Assembly (NCBI GenBank): GCA_963749875.1
Contig: CAVVOX010000002.1
Location: 186,001 to 250,000 of the forward strand
Origin: JAHQVI01 sp963749875
GTDB lineage: Bacteria; Pseudomonadota; Alphaproteobacteria; Rhizobiales; Rhodomicrobiaceae
Reading direction: 5' to 3'
DNA length: 64,000 bases
The position numbers were made by a program, and so were the translations under genes. Below are positions 15,677-23,704 of the stretch, one piece after another. Below the pieces are notes generated by a model that was not told the origin of the DNA, did not search any database, and saw nothing but the letters and a program-made list of their open reading frames with translations. The first letter of the stretch is position 1, and each line of letters opens with the position of its first letter.

Positions 15677-16971
15677 TGAGCCGCCTCTATTTGCGCATCT
15701 ATTTGACGGTCCTGGGAAGCCTGCTCGTCTTTGCGCTGCTCGCCGGTCTGGCTGGCATTCTGCTGCATGTCTTCGAGGGCGACGATGGCAGAGGCGTCTG
15801 GTGGCCGGAAGCCGGCACGGAAATCGCCGAAAGGCTGTTGCCGGCGGATCGCGGCCCGGCGGCGCTCGCCACCGAGCTGCGCTTCTGGAAGGAGCGGACC
15901 GGCTTCTCCCTGCTGCTGCTCTCTCCGCAAGGGAAGATTGTCGCCCAGGCCGGCAAATTTCCGCCGCGCATCCTCGAGCGCGCTCGGGATGCACCGCCCG
16001 GGCGGTGGATGTGGCGCGGATGGGGCGGGGTTTACGGTCTCACTTTGAGCGATGGACGCCGGCTTCTCGCGGTCGCTCCGGATCGCGAATTCCACTCTAT
16101 CCGCAGTATGGGATGGCTTGCGGCATTGCTCGGCATCGCGATCGCCGTCGGAATCAGCGCCTATCCGCTGATCCGCTATCTGGCCCGCCGGCTGGAGCGC
16201 CTTGAACAAGGCGTCGCCGCATTCGGCGGCGGCGATCTTTCGGCCCGTGTCGCGATAACGGGACGCGACGAGATCGCCAGGCTGGCGTCCACCTTCAACG
16301 CCTCCGCGGACCGGATAGAGGCGCTTCTGAATGCGCATAAGACGCTGCTGGCGAACGCCTCGCATGAGCTGCGCTCACCGCTTTCGCGGCTCAGAATGGC
16401 GATTGAACGGCTTCAGACGGACAAAGCCGACGGCGCGGTGCAGACCGAGATCCGGCGGAACATCGAGGAGCTGGATGCGCTCGTTGAGGAAATCCTGCTT
16501 GCAAGCCGTCTCCAGGCGAACGAGCCGCGTGAGGGGAAGCGGGAGCCGGTCGATCTTGTCGGTCTGCTTGCGGAGGAATGTGCCCGCTATGACGCCGAGC
16601 TGAATGTGCCGAGCGGGGCAACGCCCGCCATCCTGGGCAACGGGCGGCTGCTCCGGCGGCTGTTCCGCAATCTGCTTGAGAATGCGGCGCGTTATGGCGG
16701 GGATGAGCCGACGACCGTGACGGTCAGTCCTACACCAACCGAGGTTCGCATTGCCGTATGCGACCGCGGGCCGGGTGTCCCCGAACCCGAACGGGAGAAG
16801 ATTTTCGAGCCGTTCCACAGGCTCAAAAGCGTGCCCGAGAGCGCAGGCGGAGCAGGGCTGGGACTGGCCCTCGTCCGCCAGATCGCCGAGCGCCATGACG
16901 GCAAGGTCGAATGCCTTCCGCGCAGCGGCGGCGGCGCCTGTTTCGACGTCTGGCTGCCCATTGTCCAGTAG
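15676..16971 (+). CDS. sensor histidine kinase, CpxA/EnvZ type
   Basis: A 431-aa inner-membrane kinase. Transmembrane segments at about 8-31 and 146-168 enclose a periplasmic sensor domain of about 115 residues. A HAMP region follows (about 168-220), then the phospho-acceptor His230 (ANASHELRSPLSRL). The ATPase domain has N-box NLLENAARYGG, G1 DRGPGVP, an F-box and G2 GAGLGLAL. Its ATG overlaps the stop of the response regulator, so the two were translated together. With the Spy-like gene upstream, an envelope stress or metal-sensing role is likely. The kinase itself looks intact although its partner is frameshifted. Confidence 0.9.
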   Translation: MSRLYLRIYLTVLGSLLVFALLAGLAGILLHVFEGDDGRGVWWPEAGTEIAERLLPADRGPAALATELRFWKERTGFSLLLLSPQGKIVAQAGKFPPRILERARDAPPGRWMWRGWGGVYGLTLSDGRRLLAVAPDREFHSIRSMGWLAALLGIAIAVGISAYPLIRYLARRLERLEQGVAAFGGGDLSARVAITGRDEIARLASTFNASADRIEALLNAHKTLLANASHELRSPLSRLRMAIERLQTDKADGAVQTEIRRNIEELDALVEEILLASRLQANEPREGKREPVDLVGLLAEECARYDAELNVPSGATPAILGNGRLLRRLFRNLLENAARYGGDEPTTVTVSPTPTEVRIAVCDRGPGVPEPEREKIFEPFHRLKSVPESAGGAGLGLALVRQIAERHDGKVECLPRSGGGACFDVWLPIVQ

Positions 16972-16989
16972 CGCGGGTTAAGGTGAGAT

Positions 16990-17185
16990 GGACACTTCTT
17001 CCCCTCTCCCCAAGGTGAGCGCTTGTCGCGATGTCTTGCTGATCGCGACCAGACAAGCGTCGCTCACCGTAAAGGTTCGCGAGCCGGGAGAGGGCGGAAT
17101 GCGCCAGCATTCCGGGTGAGGGGATCGTGAATCGATAGGATGTAACCCCTCACCCCAACCCTCTCCCAAGGGAGAGAGAGACCGC
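16990..17185. repeat. dispersed GC-rich hairpin repeat (CCCTCACCCCAACCCTCTCCC type)
   Basis: Between the convergent kinase and hydrolase genes lie repeated words of the widespread CTCTCCC/GGGAGAG class. One imperfect inverted repeat has arms GGTGAGCGCTTGTC and GACAAGCGTCGCTCACC. A second block reads CCCCTCACCCCAACCCTCTC followed by CCAAGGGAGAG. A short relative occurs at 52442-52460. It probably acts as a transcription-ending or mRNA-protecting structure for both flanking genes. Confidence 0.6.
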
Positions 17186-17248
17186 TCGCGCAAGCCCGAT
17201 CGATTCAGCTTAAGATGATCCCGCTCCAGGCCGAATGCCCCGGACACA

Positions 17249-18070
17249 TCAGCCGAAAAACCGCAAAGCCGCAGAGATGATCGCCTCGGGGGCGTCCTCC
17301 TGCATGAGATGTCCGGAGCCCGGGATCTCGTAAAGCCGACAATTCGGGATCATGGCCGCCAGCTCGCGCCCGCGCTCCGGCGGCAGCCACTGATCCTCCT
17401 TGCCCCATAGGAGCACGGCTGGGCAGCGGATCTCGCCATAACGGTCCTGGACCTCGTCCGTATACTTCATATCCATCTGGGCAATCTGCCGGTAAAAGGC
17501 GGGCTGCCCCACCGGCCCGAGCCAGGGCGCAAGATAGGGCTCCAGCTCCGCATCGCTGATCGGCCGGCTGATCGCGCTGCGCAGATAAGCCCGCAAGATC
17601 GCCTGTTGGAGATAATCGGGGACGCCGGCGAACGCCTCTTCATGGTTCCGGACGTGCTGGACGAAGGGCGACCCCCAGGGGCGGATCGCCACCGGATCGA
17701 CCAGCAGCAGCTTTTCATAATCGCAGCCGTTGAGGAAATGCGCGCGCAGCGCCGTCGCGCCGCCGAAATCATGCGCGATCACTTTCGGCCGGTCGAGCCG
17801 CCAATGGCGGAGAAGCGCCGCAAGAACGCCGTTCTGCACGCCGAGTGAGACATCCTGGCCCTCCGCCTTCTCGGATTGCCCGTAGCCGAGGAGGTCGAAG
17901 ACATGAACCTTGCGATCTCTGGCAAGCTCGGGCGCAATTCGCCGCCAGACATAGGAGGAAAAAGGGGTTCCGTGGATGCAGACGACGGGCTCCCCTTCGC
18001 CGAAAATGTCGTAGGCGATCGCCTGCCCATCGTGAATGTAAGTCTTGCCGAGGGACCAGTCCGTAGTCAT
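17249..18070 (-). CDS. alpha/beta hydrolase with Asp nucleophile (haloalkane dehalogenase/epoxide hydrolase-like)
   Basis: A 273-aa cytoplasmic hydrolase. The oxyanion-hole motif is HGTPFSSYVW, and the nucleophile elbow is AHDFGGA with Asp101 in place of serine. The acidic residue lies in GKEDQWLP and the base in GSGHLMQED. An aspartate nucleophile is typical of haloalkane dehalogenases, haloacetate dehalogenases and epoxide hydrolases; the substrate is unknown. The gene stands alone, with a dispersed hairpin repeat downstream and the IS1595 element upstream. Confidence 0.85.
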   Translation of the reverse strand: MTTDWSLGKTYIHDGQAIAYDIFGEGEPVVCIHGTPFSSYVWRRIAPELARDRKVHVFDLLGYGQSEKAEGQDVSLGVQNGVLAALLRHWRLDRPKVIAHDFGGATALRAHFLNGCDYEKLLLVDPVAIRPWGSPFVQHVRNHEEAFAGVPDYLQQAILRAYLRSAISRPISDAELEPYLAPWLGPVGQPAFYRQIAQMDMKYTDEVQDRYGEIRCPAVLLWGKEDQWLPPERGRELAAMIPNCRLYEIPGSGHLMQEDAPEAIISAALRFFG

Positions 18071-18248
18071 GGCTCAACTCCCACTGTGCCTGCGCGTCCG
18101 GCCAAGACCTAACTGAACGATGTGCGGATTTCGAGCCCCGCCCCTTCGTTCAGGCTCCGGTCTTGCTCTCCTCCTGCGCGTCGCTTCTTCCCCGAGATCG
18201 CGTGGACGCCAGGGAGCGCGCTTCCCAGATCGCCGATGTATTACAAAT

Positions 18249-19300
18249 GGCTCTGTCCGCGTTGAGTATGTGTTTCATCCAATGGCGGCGGCCAAGCAGT
18301 GCTCGGGCGCAAGGGAAGCAGCGGATTTTTCCAGCATTCGCCGCCAGCCGAGATAGTTGGGCAGATATTTCGTCGCCACGCCGTTGAAGCGGTTGAGCCA
18401 TTTCTTGAAGCGGCTGATATAGCTATTGACGGTCTGGATGTGCAGCACCTTTTCATGCACGTGCTCGCCGTGGCTGGCGAGGATCAGCTCGTATTCGATC
18501 GCTTCTGCCTTGGCGAAAGCGATCAGCGCCGGATCGCCGTCCATGCACAGCAGCACGTCAGTGTTCGAAACTGCTCCCTTCAAAACCGCGTTGACGGCGT
18601 CCTCCGAGCGATTGTGCAACACCGCATCCAGATGATGGCCGTAGCGGTCGCGGGCGATCAGGATCGGCGTTTGTTCGCTGGACAAGCCTGGCTTTTCAGC
18701 CTTGCCGCCGCGCTTCCTCGCCTTGCGCGGCAAGCGCCGCTCACCTTTCCGGCTCTGCAGAACGAAACATTCGTCGACCTCGACGATGCCGGTCAGCCGC
18801 TGGTCCTTAAGGTCTTTCTGCGCCTTCAAAAAACGATGCCTCCAGCGGAAGGACGTGCTCTTGTCGATCCCGGTCCGCACCGCCGCGGCGCGGACGGTCT
18901 CCGAGCCGTTGAGCGCTTCGGCGAATTTCAGCCAGCGGTCCCGCTTTCGAAGCCGGGCCAGCGGCGTGCCGGTCAGAGCGTTGAACGTCCTGGCGCAGGC
19001 CAGGCATTTGTAACGCCACAGACCCCGCGCCATACCATGGCGATGAATGCGACGCCCCTTGCAATGCGGGCATTTCAGATCGGTCTGAAACTGGCCATCG
19101 ATGAGCTTTTGCGTTTCATTTCCAGCGCTCCGCTCGCGAAGAGTATCGATCAGCTTGCGGCCCTGCGCGGGCGTGAGTTCCGCGATAAGTTCCGCTAGCC
19201 GCTGTTTGAATTTTCGGTGCTCCATGATCGGTCTCCCTTAATGGGAACAAATCAGGAACTTGAGCTGCCGTCAATCCCCATACTCAGCGCGGACAGAGCC
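18249..19300. mobile_element. IS1595-family insertion sequence, complete, 1052 bp
   Basis: The terminal inverted repeats are GGCTCTGTCCGCGTTGAGTA on the left and, as reverse complement on the right, GGCTCTGTCCGCGCTGAGTA. They are flanked by a perfect 8-bp target duplication TTACAAAT (18241-18248 and 19301-19308), as expected for IS1595. The perfect duplication implies a recent insertion. It lies upstream of the curli genes, only about 130 bp from the first curlin start. Confidence 0.96.
18275..19225 (-). CDS. IS1595-family transposase
   Basis: A 316-aa transposase. The N-terminal zinc ribbon is CPHC...CLAC (residues about 51-76), followed by a helix-turn-helix region and a DDE-type ISXO2 domain. 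Acidic residues occur in VEVDECFV and CMDGDPALI, and there is a C-terminal HEKVLHIQTVNSYISRFK segment. Length and order are normal and the frame is intact, so it is probably functional. Confidence 0.94.
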   Translation of the reverse strand: MEHRKFKQRLAELIAELTPAQGRKLIDTLRERSAGNETQKLIDGQFQTDLKCPHCKGRRIHRHGMARGLWRYKCLACARTFNALTGTPLARLRKRDRWLKFAEALNGSETVRAAAVRTGIDKSTSFRWRHRFLKAQKDLKDQRLTGIVEVDECFVLQSRKGERRLPRKARKRGGKAEKPGLSSEQTPILIARDRYGHHLDAVLHNRSEDAVNAVLKGAVSNTDVLLCMDGDPALIAFAKAEAIEYELILASHGEHVHEKVLHIQTVNSYISRFKKWLNRFNGVATKYLPNYLGWRRMLEKSAASLAPEHCLAAAIG

Positions 19301-19433
19301 TTACAAATTGAGACAAATATAAACAGTCGATAAATATCGCCGTCAGAGCAAGTTCATTGCGCGCCGGCTAAACATTGATCATCGGCTCTCAGTACGAGGC
19401 CGACTGAAAAGTGATGAAAAGGAGTAATTCAGG

Positions 19434-19868
19434 ATGTTCACAAGAATTCTGATGGCAAGCGCACTGACTCTTACGTTCGGTTTGGGCGCAACGGCGGCTT
19501 TTGCTGGTGAAAATACTGCAACTGTCGAACAGTACGGCTATAAGAACGCGGCTGGCGGCGGCCAGAGCGGCCATCGCAACCGCCTGTCCATTTACCAGAA
19601 TGGCGGCCGCAATTCGGCGATCAGCACGCAATATGGCTCGCGCAACCGCGCGGTCGTCGGCCAGCAGGGTTACGGCAACTATGCCGACACCTATCAGAAC
19701 GGGCGCCGAAATGTCGTGGGCGTCGGCCAGTTCGGCTCCGGCCACACGGCGATCACGACGCAGGACGGCGCTGGCAACGCCATCGGCATCATCCAGGGCG
19801 GCCACGGCAACAGCGCCAGCGCCACGCAGGTTGGCCGGGGTAACGTGTCCGTAATTGTTCAGGACTGA
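19434..19868 (+). CDS. csgA: curlin-repeat protein, curli major-subunit-like
   Basis: A 144-aa secreted protein with signal peptide MFTRILMASALTLTFGLGAT ending near AFAGE. The mature part is built of about six curlin repeats of roughly 20 residues with the S/A-x5-Q-x4-N-x5-Q pattern, for example SIYQNGGRNSAISTQ and DTYQNGRRNVVGVGQ. Such proteins polymerise outside the cell into amyloid fibres. It is the first gene of a curli group with csgH and a second curlin gene. The Shine-Dalgarno AAAAGGAG lies upstream of the ATG. Assignment as CsgA rather than CsgB is by position and repeat regularity only. Confidence 0.87.
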   Translation: MFTRILMASALTLTFGLGATAAFAGENTATVEQYGYKNAAGGGQSGHRNRLSIYQNGGRNSAISTQYGSRNRAVVGQQGYGNYADTYQNGRRNVVGVGQFGSGHTAITTQDGAGNAIGIIQGGHGNSASATQVGRGNVSVIVQD

Positions 19869-19888
19869 CCGGCTACAGCCAGACATAT

Positions 19889-19915
19889 AAGAAGGGCGTG
19901 TGAGGCGCCCTTCTT
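19889..19915 (+). terminator. intercistronic hairpin between csgA and csgH
   Basis: A perfect 10-bp stem, AAGAAGGGCG and CGCCCTTCTT, around a 7-base loop, 20 bp after the csgA stop. The stem's 3' arm ends in CTT without a long T-run. It could end part of the transcripts or stabilise csgA mRNA, giving more major subunit than accessory proteins. Confidence 0.7.
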
Positions 19916-19937
19916 CCAACACTCAAGGAGACGGAAG

Positions 19938-20354
19938 ATGACGACAGCCAGGGGAACCTTCGGTCGCCGCATCGTAACACTGGCTCTGGGGCTCGGTGTG
20001 ATGGTCATGGCGGCCCAGGGAGGTGAGAACGGAATGAAAGCTCAGGCAGCCGACGGCTCGGTCCGTTGCGAGATCGAGGTGACGGAGCTCGGCACCGGCG
20101 TGCAGCTTCAAGGCGTGGTATTTGCGAACCGGTCGGTTCAGGGCGCCTATGAATTGCAGGTCAGCAAGTCGGGAGCCGGTGGCCACTCGAATATCAACCA
20201 GGCCGGCGATTTCGATGCCCGGCCGGATGCGCCGGCCAAGCTGGGTGTCGTGCAGCTCGGCGGTGACGGCGGCACCTATCGCGCCAGGCTCAAAGTCATG
20301 TGGGATGGCGATGAGATCGAGTGCGAGAAGCGCATCGGCGGCGGCTGGCTTTAA
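19938..20354 (+). CDS. csgH: curli assembly chaperone CsgH
   Basis: A 138-aa exported protein with an N-terminal signal region (VTLALGLGVMVMAAQGG). The mature domain starts near RCEIEVTELGTGVQLQG and includes AYELQVSKSGAGGHSNINQ and YRARLKVMWDGDEIECEK. This matches CsgH, a periplasmic Ig-like protein of alphaproteobacterial curli systems that blocks premature amyloid formation. It sits between two curlin genes, with AAGGAG before its ATG. Confidence 0.82.
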   Translation: MTTARGTFGRRIVTLALGLGVMVMAAQGGENGMKAQAADGSVRCEIEVTELGTGVQLQGVVFANRSVQGAYELQVSKSGAGGHSNINQAGDFDARPDAPAKLGVVQLGGDGGTYRARLKVMWDGDEIECEKRIGGGWL

Positions 20355-20414
20355 CGCTTCCGCCGACGGCGTGCGAGCCCGGCGTTGAGCCTAGCAAGGG
20401 CCGGATGGATCCGT

Positions 20415-20450
20415 AGAGCCTCCTGAAGCTCGCATTGAGCCGGAGGCTCT
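20415..20450 (+). terminator. hairpin downstream of csgH
   Basis: A 9-bp perfect stem, AGAGCCTCC and GGAGGCTCT, with an 18-base loop, 60 bp after the csgH stop. No T-run follows, so it may be an mRNA-processing or stabilising structure rather than a full terminator. Confidence 0.5.
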
Positions 20451-20568
20451 CCGGCCGGCACGATCAGACAAACCAGTGACATCGATTAAGCGGCGGTGAC
20501 AGCTCACGCGCGCCGAAGGGCTCCTCGTGCGCTCGTTCCACCCCGCAGAGACGGCTTGGAGAGGCGAG

Positions 20569-20979
20569 ATGAGGACAAGACATTGGAAAGCGGCGGCTAT
20601 GGCCCTTCTCATGGGCGTGACGCCGGCGATCTACACGAGCGCTCCCGCAAATGCCGGCAGCGTGACGATCAAGGTGACGCCGAAAGGCAAACCCGCCAAG
20701 GCGGTGAAGAAAGGCCTGACTTTCCTGTCTAGGGTGCAGGAAGCCCGAAATCGGGTGCGGGTCGAGCAATATGGCAGCGATAACGGCGCCTATGTGAGCC
20801 AGAGCGGCGGCGGCAATTGGCTTGGCGTCTTCCAGCGCGGCAGCGGCCATACCGCGACGGCGTCTCAGGACGGCAACAACAACACGCTCGGCATCTTCCA
20901 GTTCGGGAAGAACACCTCGACCAATACGGCCCAAACGGGCGACGGCGAGTTCGGGCTGATCTTCCAGGGCGGGTGGTAA
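20569..20979 (+). CDS. curlin-repeat protein, possible curli nucleator (CsgB-like)
   Basis: A 136-aa protein starting MRTRHWKAAAMALLMG after GAGAGGCGAG; the signal peptide ends near PANAG. A basic linker (TPKGKPAKAVKKG) precedes about four curlin repeats such as RVEQYGSDNGAYVSQSGGGN and GIFQFGKNTSTNTAQ. Fewer and less regular repeats plus a charged segment suggest a minor or nucleating subunit. The export genes csgG, csgE and csgF are not in the window; IS5 copy 3 begins 48 bp after this gene and may have separated them. Confidence 0.8.
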   Translation: MRTRHWKAAAMALLMGVTPAIYTSAPANAGSVTIKVTPKGKPAKAVKKGLTFLSRVQEARNRVRVEQYGSDNGAYVSQSGGGNWLGVFQRGSGHTATASQDGNNNTLGIFQFGKNTSTNTAQTGDGEFGLIFQGGW

Positions 20980-21027
20980 CGGTCCTGTCGCTTTGCGGAA
21001 AATTCGCGGGACAGAAAGTCTGGTTTA

Positions 21028-21870
21028 GAGTCCGTGGACAATTATCTCAGTGCGATCACGATAGCGGCAAGGTTGATCGTGGCTTTGTAGCTCAGGTCTG
21101 TTTTGTCGTATCGCGTATTCACGGATCGAAAGTCTTTGATTTTGCTAAAGTAATTCTCGATGAGATGACGCCACCGATATTTGACCCGATCGTGCGGGAT
21201 CGGCTGTTTTCGATCCGCTTTTGATGGAATGACGGCCTCCGCTTCGCGCCTCTCCAGCTCGTCTCGTATAGCGTTATTGTCGAAGGCTTTGTCGCCGAGC
21301 AGAGCCTCAAATGTCAGTCCCCCGATAAGGTCCGAGGCACCGATGCTGTCATGGCGCTGCCCTGGCCACAAGGAAAAGCGCACGAGATTGCCCAAGGCAT
21401 CGACCAGCGCCAAAATCTTCGTTGTCAGGCCGCCTTTTGAGCGGCCGATGGCCTGATCGAGAGTCCCCCTTTTGCGCCGCTTGCCTTCTGATGCACGCTA
21501 ACGATCGTTCCGTCGATGAGGATATATTCGAAATCGGGCTCTCCGGACAAGGCATTGAAAATGCGATCGAAAACACCGGCCATCGCCCAACGGCGAAACC
21601 GCCGGAAGATGCTGTTCCAAGCCCCAAAGCCAGATGGCAAATCCCGCCAGGGTGCGCCGGTGCGAACGCGCCACAGCACGGCTTCGAGAAACAGCCGGTT
21701 ATCCCGAGCCGTCACACCGCAATCGCTCGCCTTGCCCGGCAAGAGCGGAGCGATAACACTCCATTGAGAATCCGAAAGCACGAAGCGTTCCCAGCGCATG
21801 CAAACCTCCCAAAAGGAAGTTTAAATCACTGTTCGAGGAAAATGTGAATCCCTTGATTGTCCACGGGCCC
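21028..21870. mobile_element. IS5-family (IS427-group-like) element, copy 3, complete, 843 bp
   Basis: Complete copy with the same inverted repeats as copy 2 (GAGTCCGTGGACAAT; ATTGTCCACGGGCCC) and TA on both sides (21026-21027, 21871-21872). The right flank is the first base of a double-hairpin repeat, exactly as for copy 2. It differs from copy 2 by only a few bases, so transposition was recent. Confidence 0.95.
21042..21799 (-). CDS. IS5-family transposase (orfA/orfB by programmed frameshift)
   Basis: Nearly identical to the copy at 3383-4140. OrfA spans 21425-21799. OrfB follows after a slip on the A4G5 run at 21465-21473 and ends at 21042. The DDE residues are all present across the two frames and there is no premature stop, so this is an intact gene of a group that uses translational frameshifting. 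Confidence 0.92.
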
Positions 21871-21998
21871 TAGCGCAACGCGGGTCCAAGCATGTCCCCG
21901 CGAAGGCGGGGATGGACGTGGGAACAGTTGCGCTCGTTTATTGAAATCGATCAACTTAACCTCGCTCAAGTGATTCCACTTGAACGAGGGTTGATCTA
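21871..21998 (+). repeat. 128-bp double-hairpin repeat, copy d
   Basis: Canonical copy from TAGCGCAACGCGGG to GAGGGTTGATCTA. The first hairpin closes on CCCCGC-gaag-GCGGGG, the second on CAAGTGATTCCACTTG. IS5 copy 3 is inserted at its left edge. Confidence 0.9.
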
Positions 21999-22097
21999 TT
22001 GTCCGCAAGGTGAATAGGGTCTTCGATCAGCGAGGATAAACCCGGAGTGCGCCGGATGCGCTCCGGGCGCGCGCGAGCGCGGGACGGTTTAGGTGCC

Positions 22098-23270
22098 ATG
22101 ACGATGCCCGGCGACAGGCCAGACGATCCGCATCAGGACATTCGCGACGCCGTCCGCGAGCTGTGCAAACGCTTTCCCGACGAGTATTTCCGCAAGCTCG
22201 ATCAGGAGCGGGGCTATCCAGAGGAGTTCGTCGAGGCGCTGACCAGGGCGGGTTGGCTGGCGGCGATGATCCCGGAGGAATTCGGCGGCTCCGGGCTGGG
22301 GCTTTCCGAAGCGTCGATCATCATGGAGGAGATCAATCGCTGCGGCGGCAATTCCGGCGCATGCCATGGCCAGATGTACAATATGGGCACGCTGCTCCGG
22401 CACGGGTCGGAGGCGCAGAAGCGTCATTATCTGCCGAAGATCGCCTCGGGCGAGCTGCGCCTTCAGTCCATGGGCGTCACGGAGCCGACCGCCGGGACCG
22501 ACACCACCGCGATCCGCACGACAGCGGTGCGCAAGGGCGACCGCTATGTCGTGAACGGACAGAAGGTCTGGACCTCGCGGGTCCAGCATTCGGATCTGAT
22601 GATCCTGCTCGCCCGTACGACGCCGCTCGCCGAGGCGGGCAAAAAATCCGAAGGCCTGTCGATCTTCCTGGTCGATCTGCGCGAGGCGAAGGGCAAGGGC
22701 CTCGCTCTACGGCCGATCCCGAACATGGTCAATCACGAGACGCACGAGCTGTTCTTCGACGACCTTGAGATCCCGGCGGAAAATCTGATCGGCGAGGAGG
22801 GCAGGGGCTTCCGCTATATTCTCGACGGGCTGAACGCCGAGCGCACGCTGATTGCGGCGGAATGTATCGGGGACGGCCGCTGGTTCATCGACCGCGCAGT
22901 GAAATATGCCGGTGAGCGCGTGGTTTTCGGCCGTCCGATCGGGCAGAATCAGGGCGTGCAGTTCCCGCTGGCCGAGGCGCATGTCGAAATCGAGGCCGCC
23001 GATCTGATGCGGATCAGGGCCGCGCGGCTCTTCGATGAGGGCAAGCCCTGCGGGGCAGAGGCCAATATGGCGAAATATCTTGCCGCCAAGGCGTCCTGGG
23101 AGGCGGCGAACGCCTGCCTGCAGACGCATGGGGGCTTCGGCTTCGCTTCGGAATATGACGTGGAGCGCAAGTTCCGCGAAACGCGGCTCTATCAGGTCGC
23201 GCCGCTGTCGACCAACCTGATCCTCTCCTATATTGCCGAGCATGTCCTCGGATTACCGCGATCCTTCTGA
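22098..23270 (+). CDS. acyl-CoA dehydrogenase
   Basis: A 390-aa FAD flavoprotein that would oxidise an acyl-CoA to its 2-enoyl form. Family signatures are present: the flavin-binding segment QSMGVTEPTAGTDTTAIRT, VNGQKVWTS, the FDDLEIPAENLIG strand, LNAERTLIAAE (catalytic glutamate region) and the C-terminal QTHGGFGFASEYDVER. The start at 22098 is preferred; an upstream in-frame ATG at 22047 adds a basic, low-quality N-terminus. Chain-length preference is unknown. The gene is single, downstream of IS5 copy 3 and its repeat. Confidence 0.92.
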   Translation: MTMPGDRPDDPHQDIRDAVRELCKRFPDEYFRKLDQERGYPEEFVEALTRAGWLAAMIPEEFGGSGLGLSEASIIMEEINRCGGNSGACHGQMYNMGTLLRHGSEAQKRHYLPKIASGELRLQSMGVTEPTAGTDTTAIRTTAVRKGDRYVVNGQKVWTSRVQHSDLMILLARTTPLAEAGKKSEGLSIFLVDLREAKGKGLALRPIPNMVNHETHELFFDDLEIPAENLIGEEGRGFRYILDGLNAERTLIAAECIGDGRWFIDRAVKYAGERVVFGRPIGQNQGVQFPLAEAHVEIEAADLMRIRAARLFDEGKPCGAEANMAKYLAAKASWEAANACLQTHGGFGFASEYDVERKFRETRLYQVAPLSTNLILSYIAEHVLGLPRSF

Positions 23271-23284
23271 TCGTGCTGAGCGCG

Positions 23285-23632
23285 TCATTGCACCTCCGGC
23301 AGTTCCACGCTGACCTTCATAGCCGAATACCATGCGGCGAGATTCTGGATGTCTTCATCCGAGAGGCTCTTGGCGATGATCGTCATCTGCTGGTGGCGGC
23401 GTTCGCCCGAGCGGAACGCTTTGAGCTGCTTCTCGATGTAGATCGAGGACTCGCCGGCGAGATTGGGCGCCTCGGGGTTTGTGGCAATGCCTTTGGGGCC
23501 GTGGCAAACGGCGCATTGCGTGGCGCGTCGCTTGCCCGCGGCGATATCCGCGGCTGAAGCGGGCGTAAGGCTGGACGCCAGGGCGATCAGCAGCGCGAAG
23601 GGCGCCGCGCCTTTTAGAAAGGTCTTCAGCAA
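23285..23632 (-). CDS. class I c-type cytochrome
   Basis: A 115-aa periplasmic cytochrome. A signal peptide (MLKTFLKGAAPFALLIALAS, cleavage near ASAAD) is followed by one haem motif CAVCH (about residues 40-44) and a likely methionine ligand in RHQQMTIIAKSL. The gene lies 72 bp downstream of the sorbosone-dehydrogenase-like gene on the same strand. I infer it accepts electrons from that quinoprotein. Confidence 0.9.
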   Translation of the reverse strand: MLKTFLKGAAPFALLIALASSLTPASAADIAAGKRRATQCAVCHGPKGIATNPEAPNLAGESSIYIEKQLKAFRSGERRHQQMTIIAKSLSDEDIQNLAAWYSAMKVSVELPEVQ

Positions 23633-23704
23633 GAGGCTATCCCCAATTGGATGAAGGGTGACCGAGCGCTTTGCGCGCCCGGCCTTTTTTGATGCTGCGA
23701 GGTT

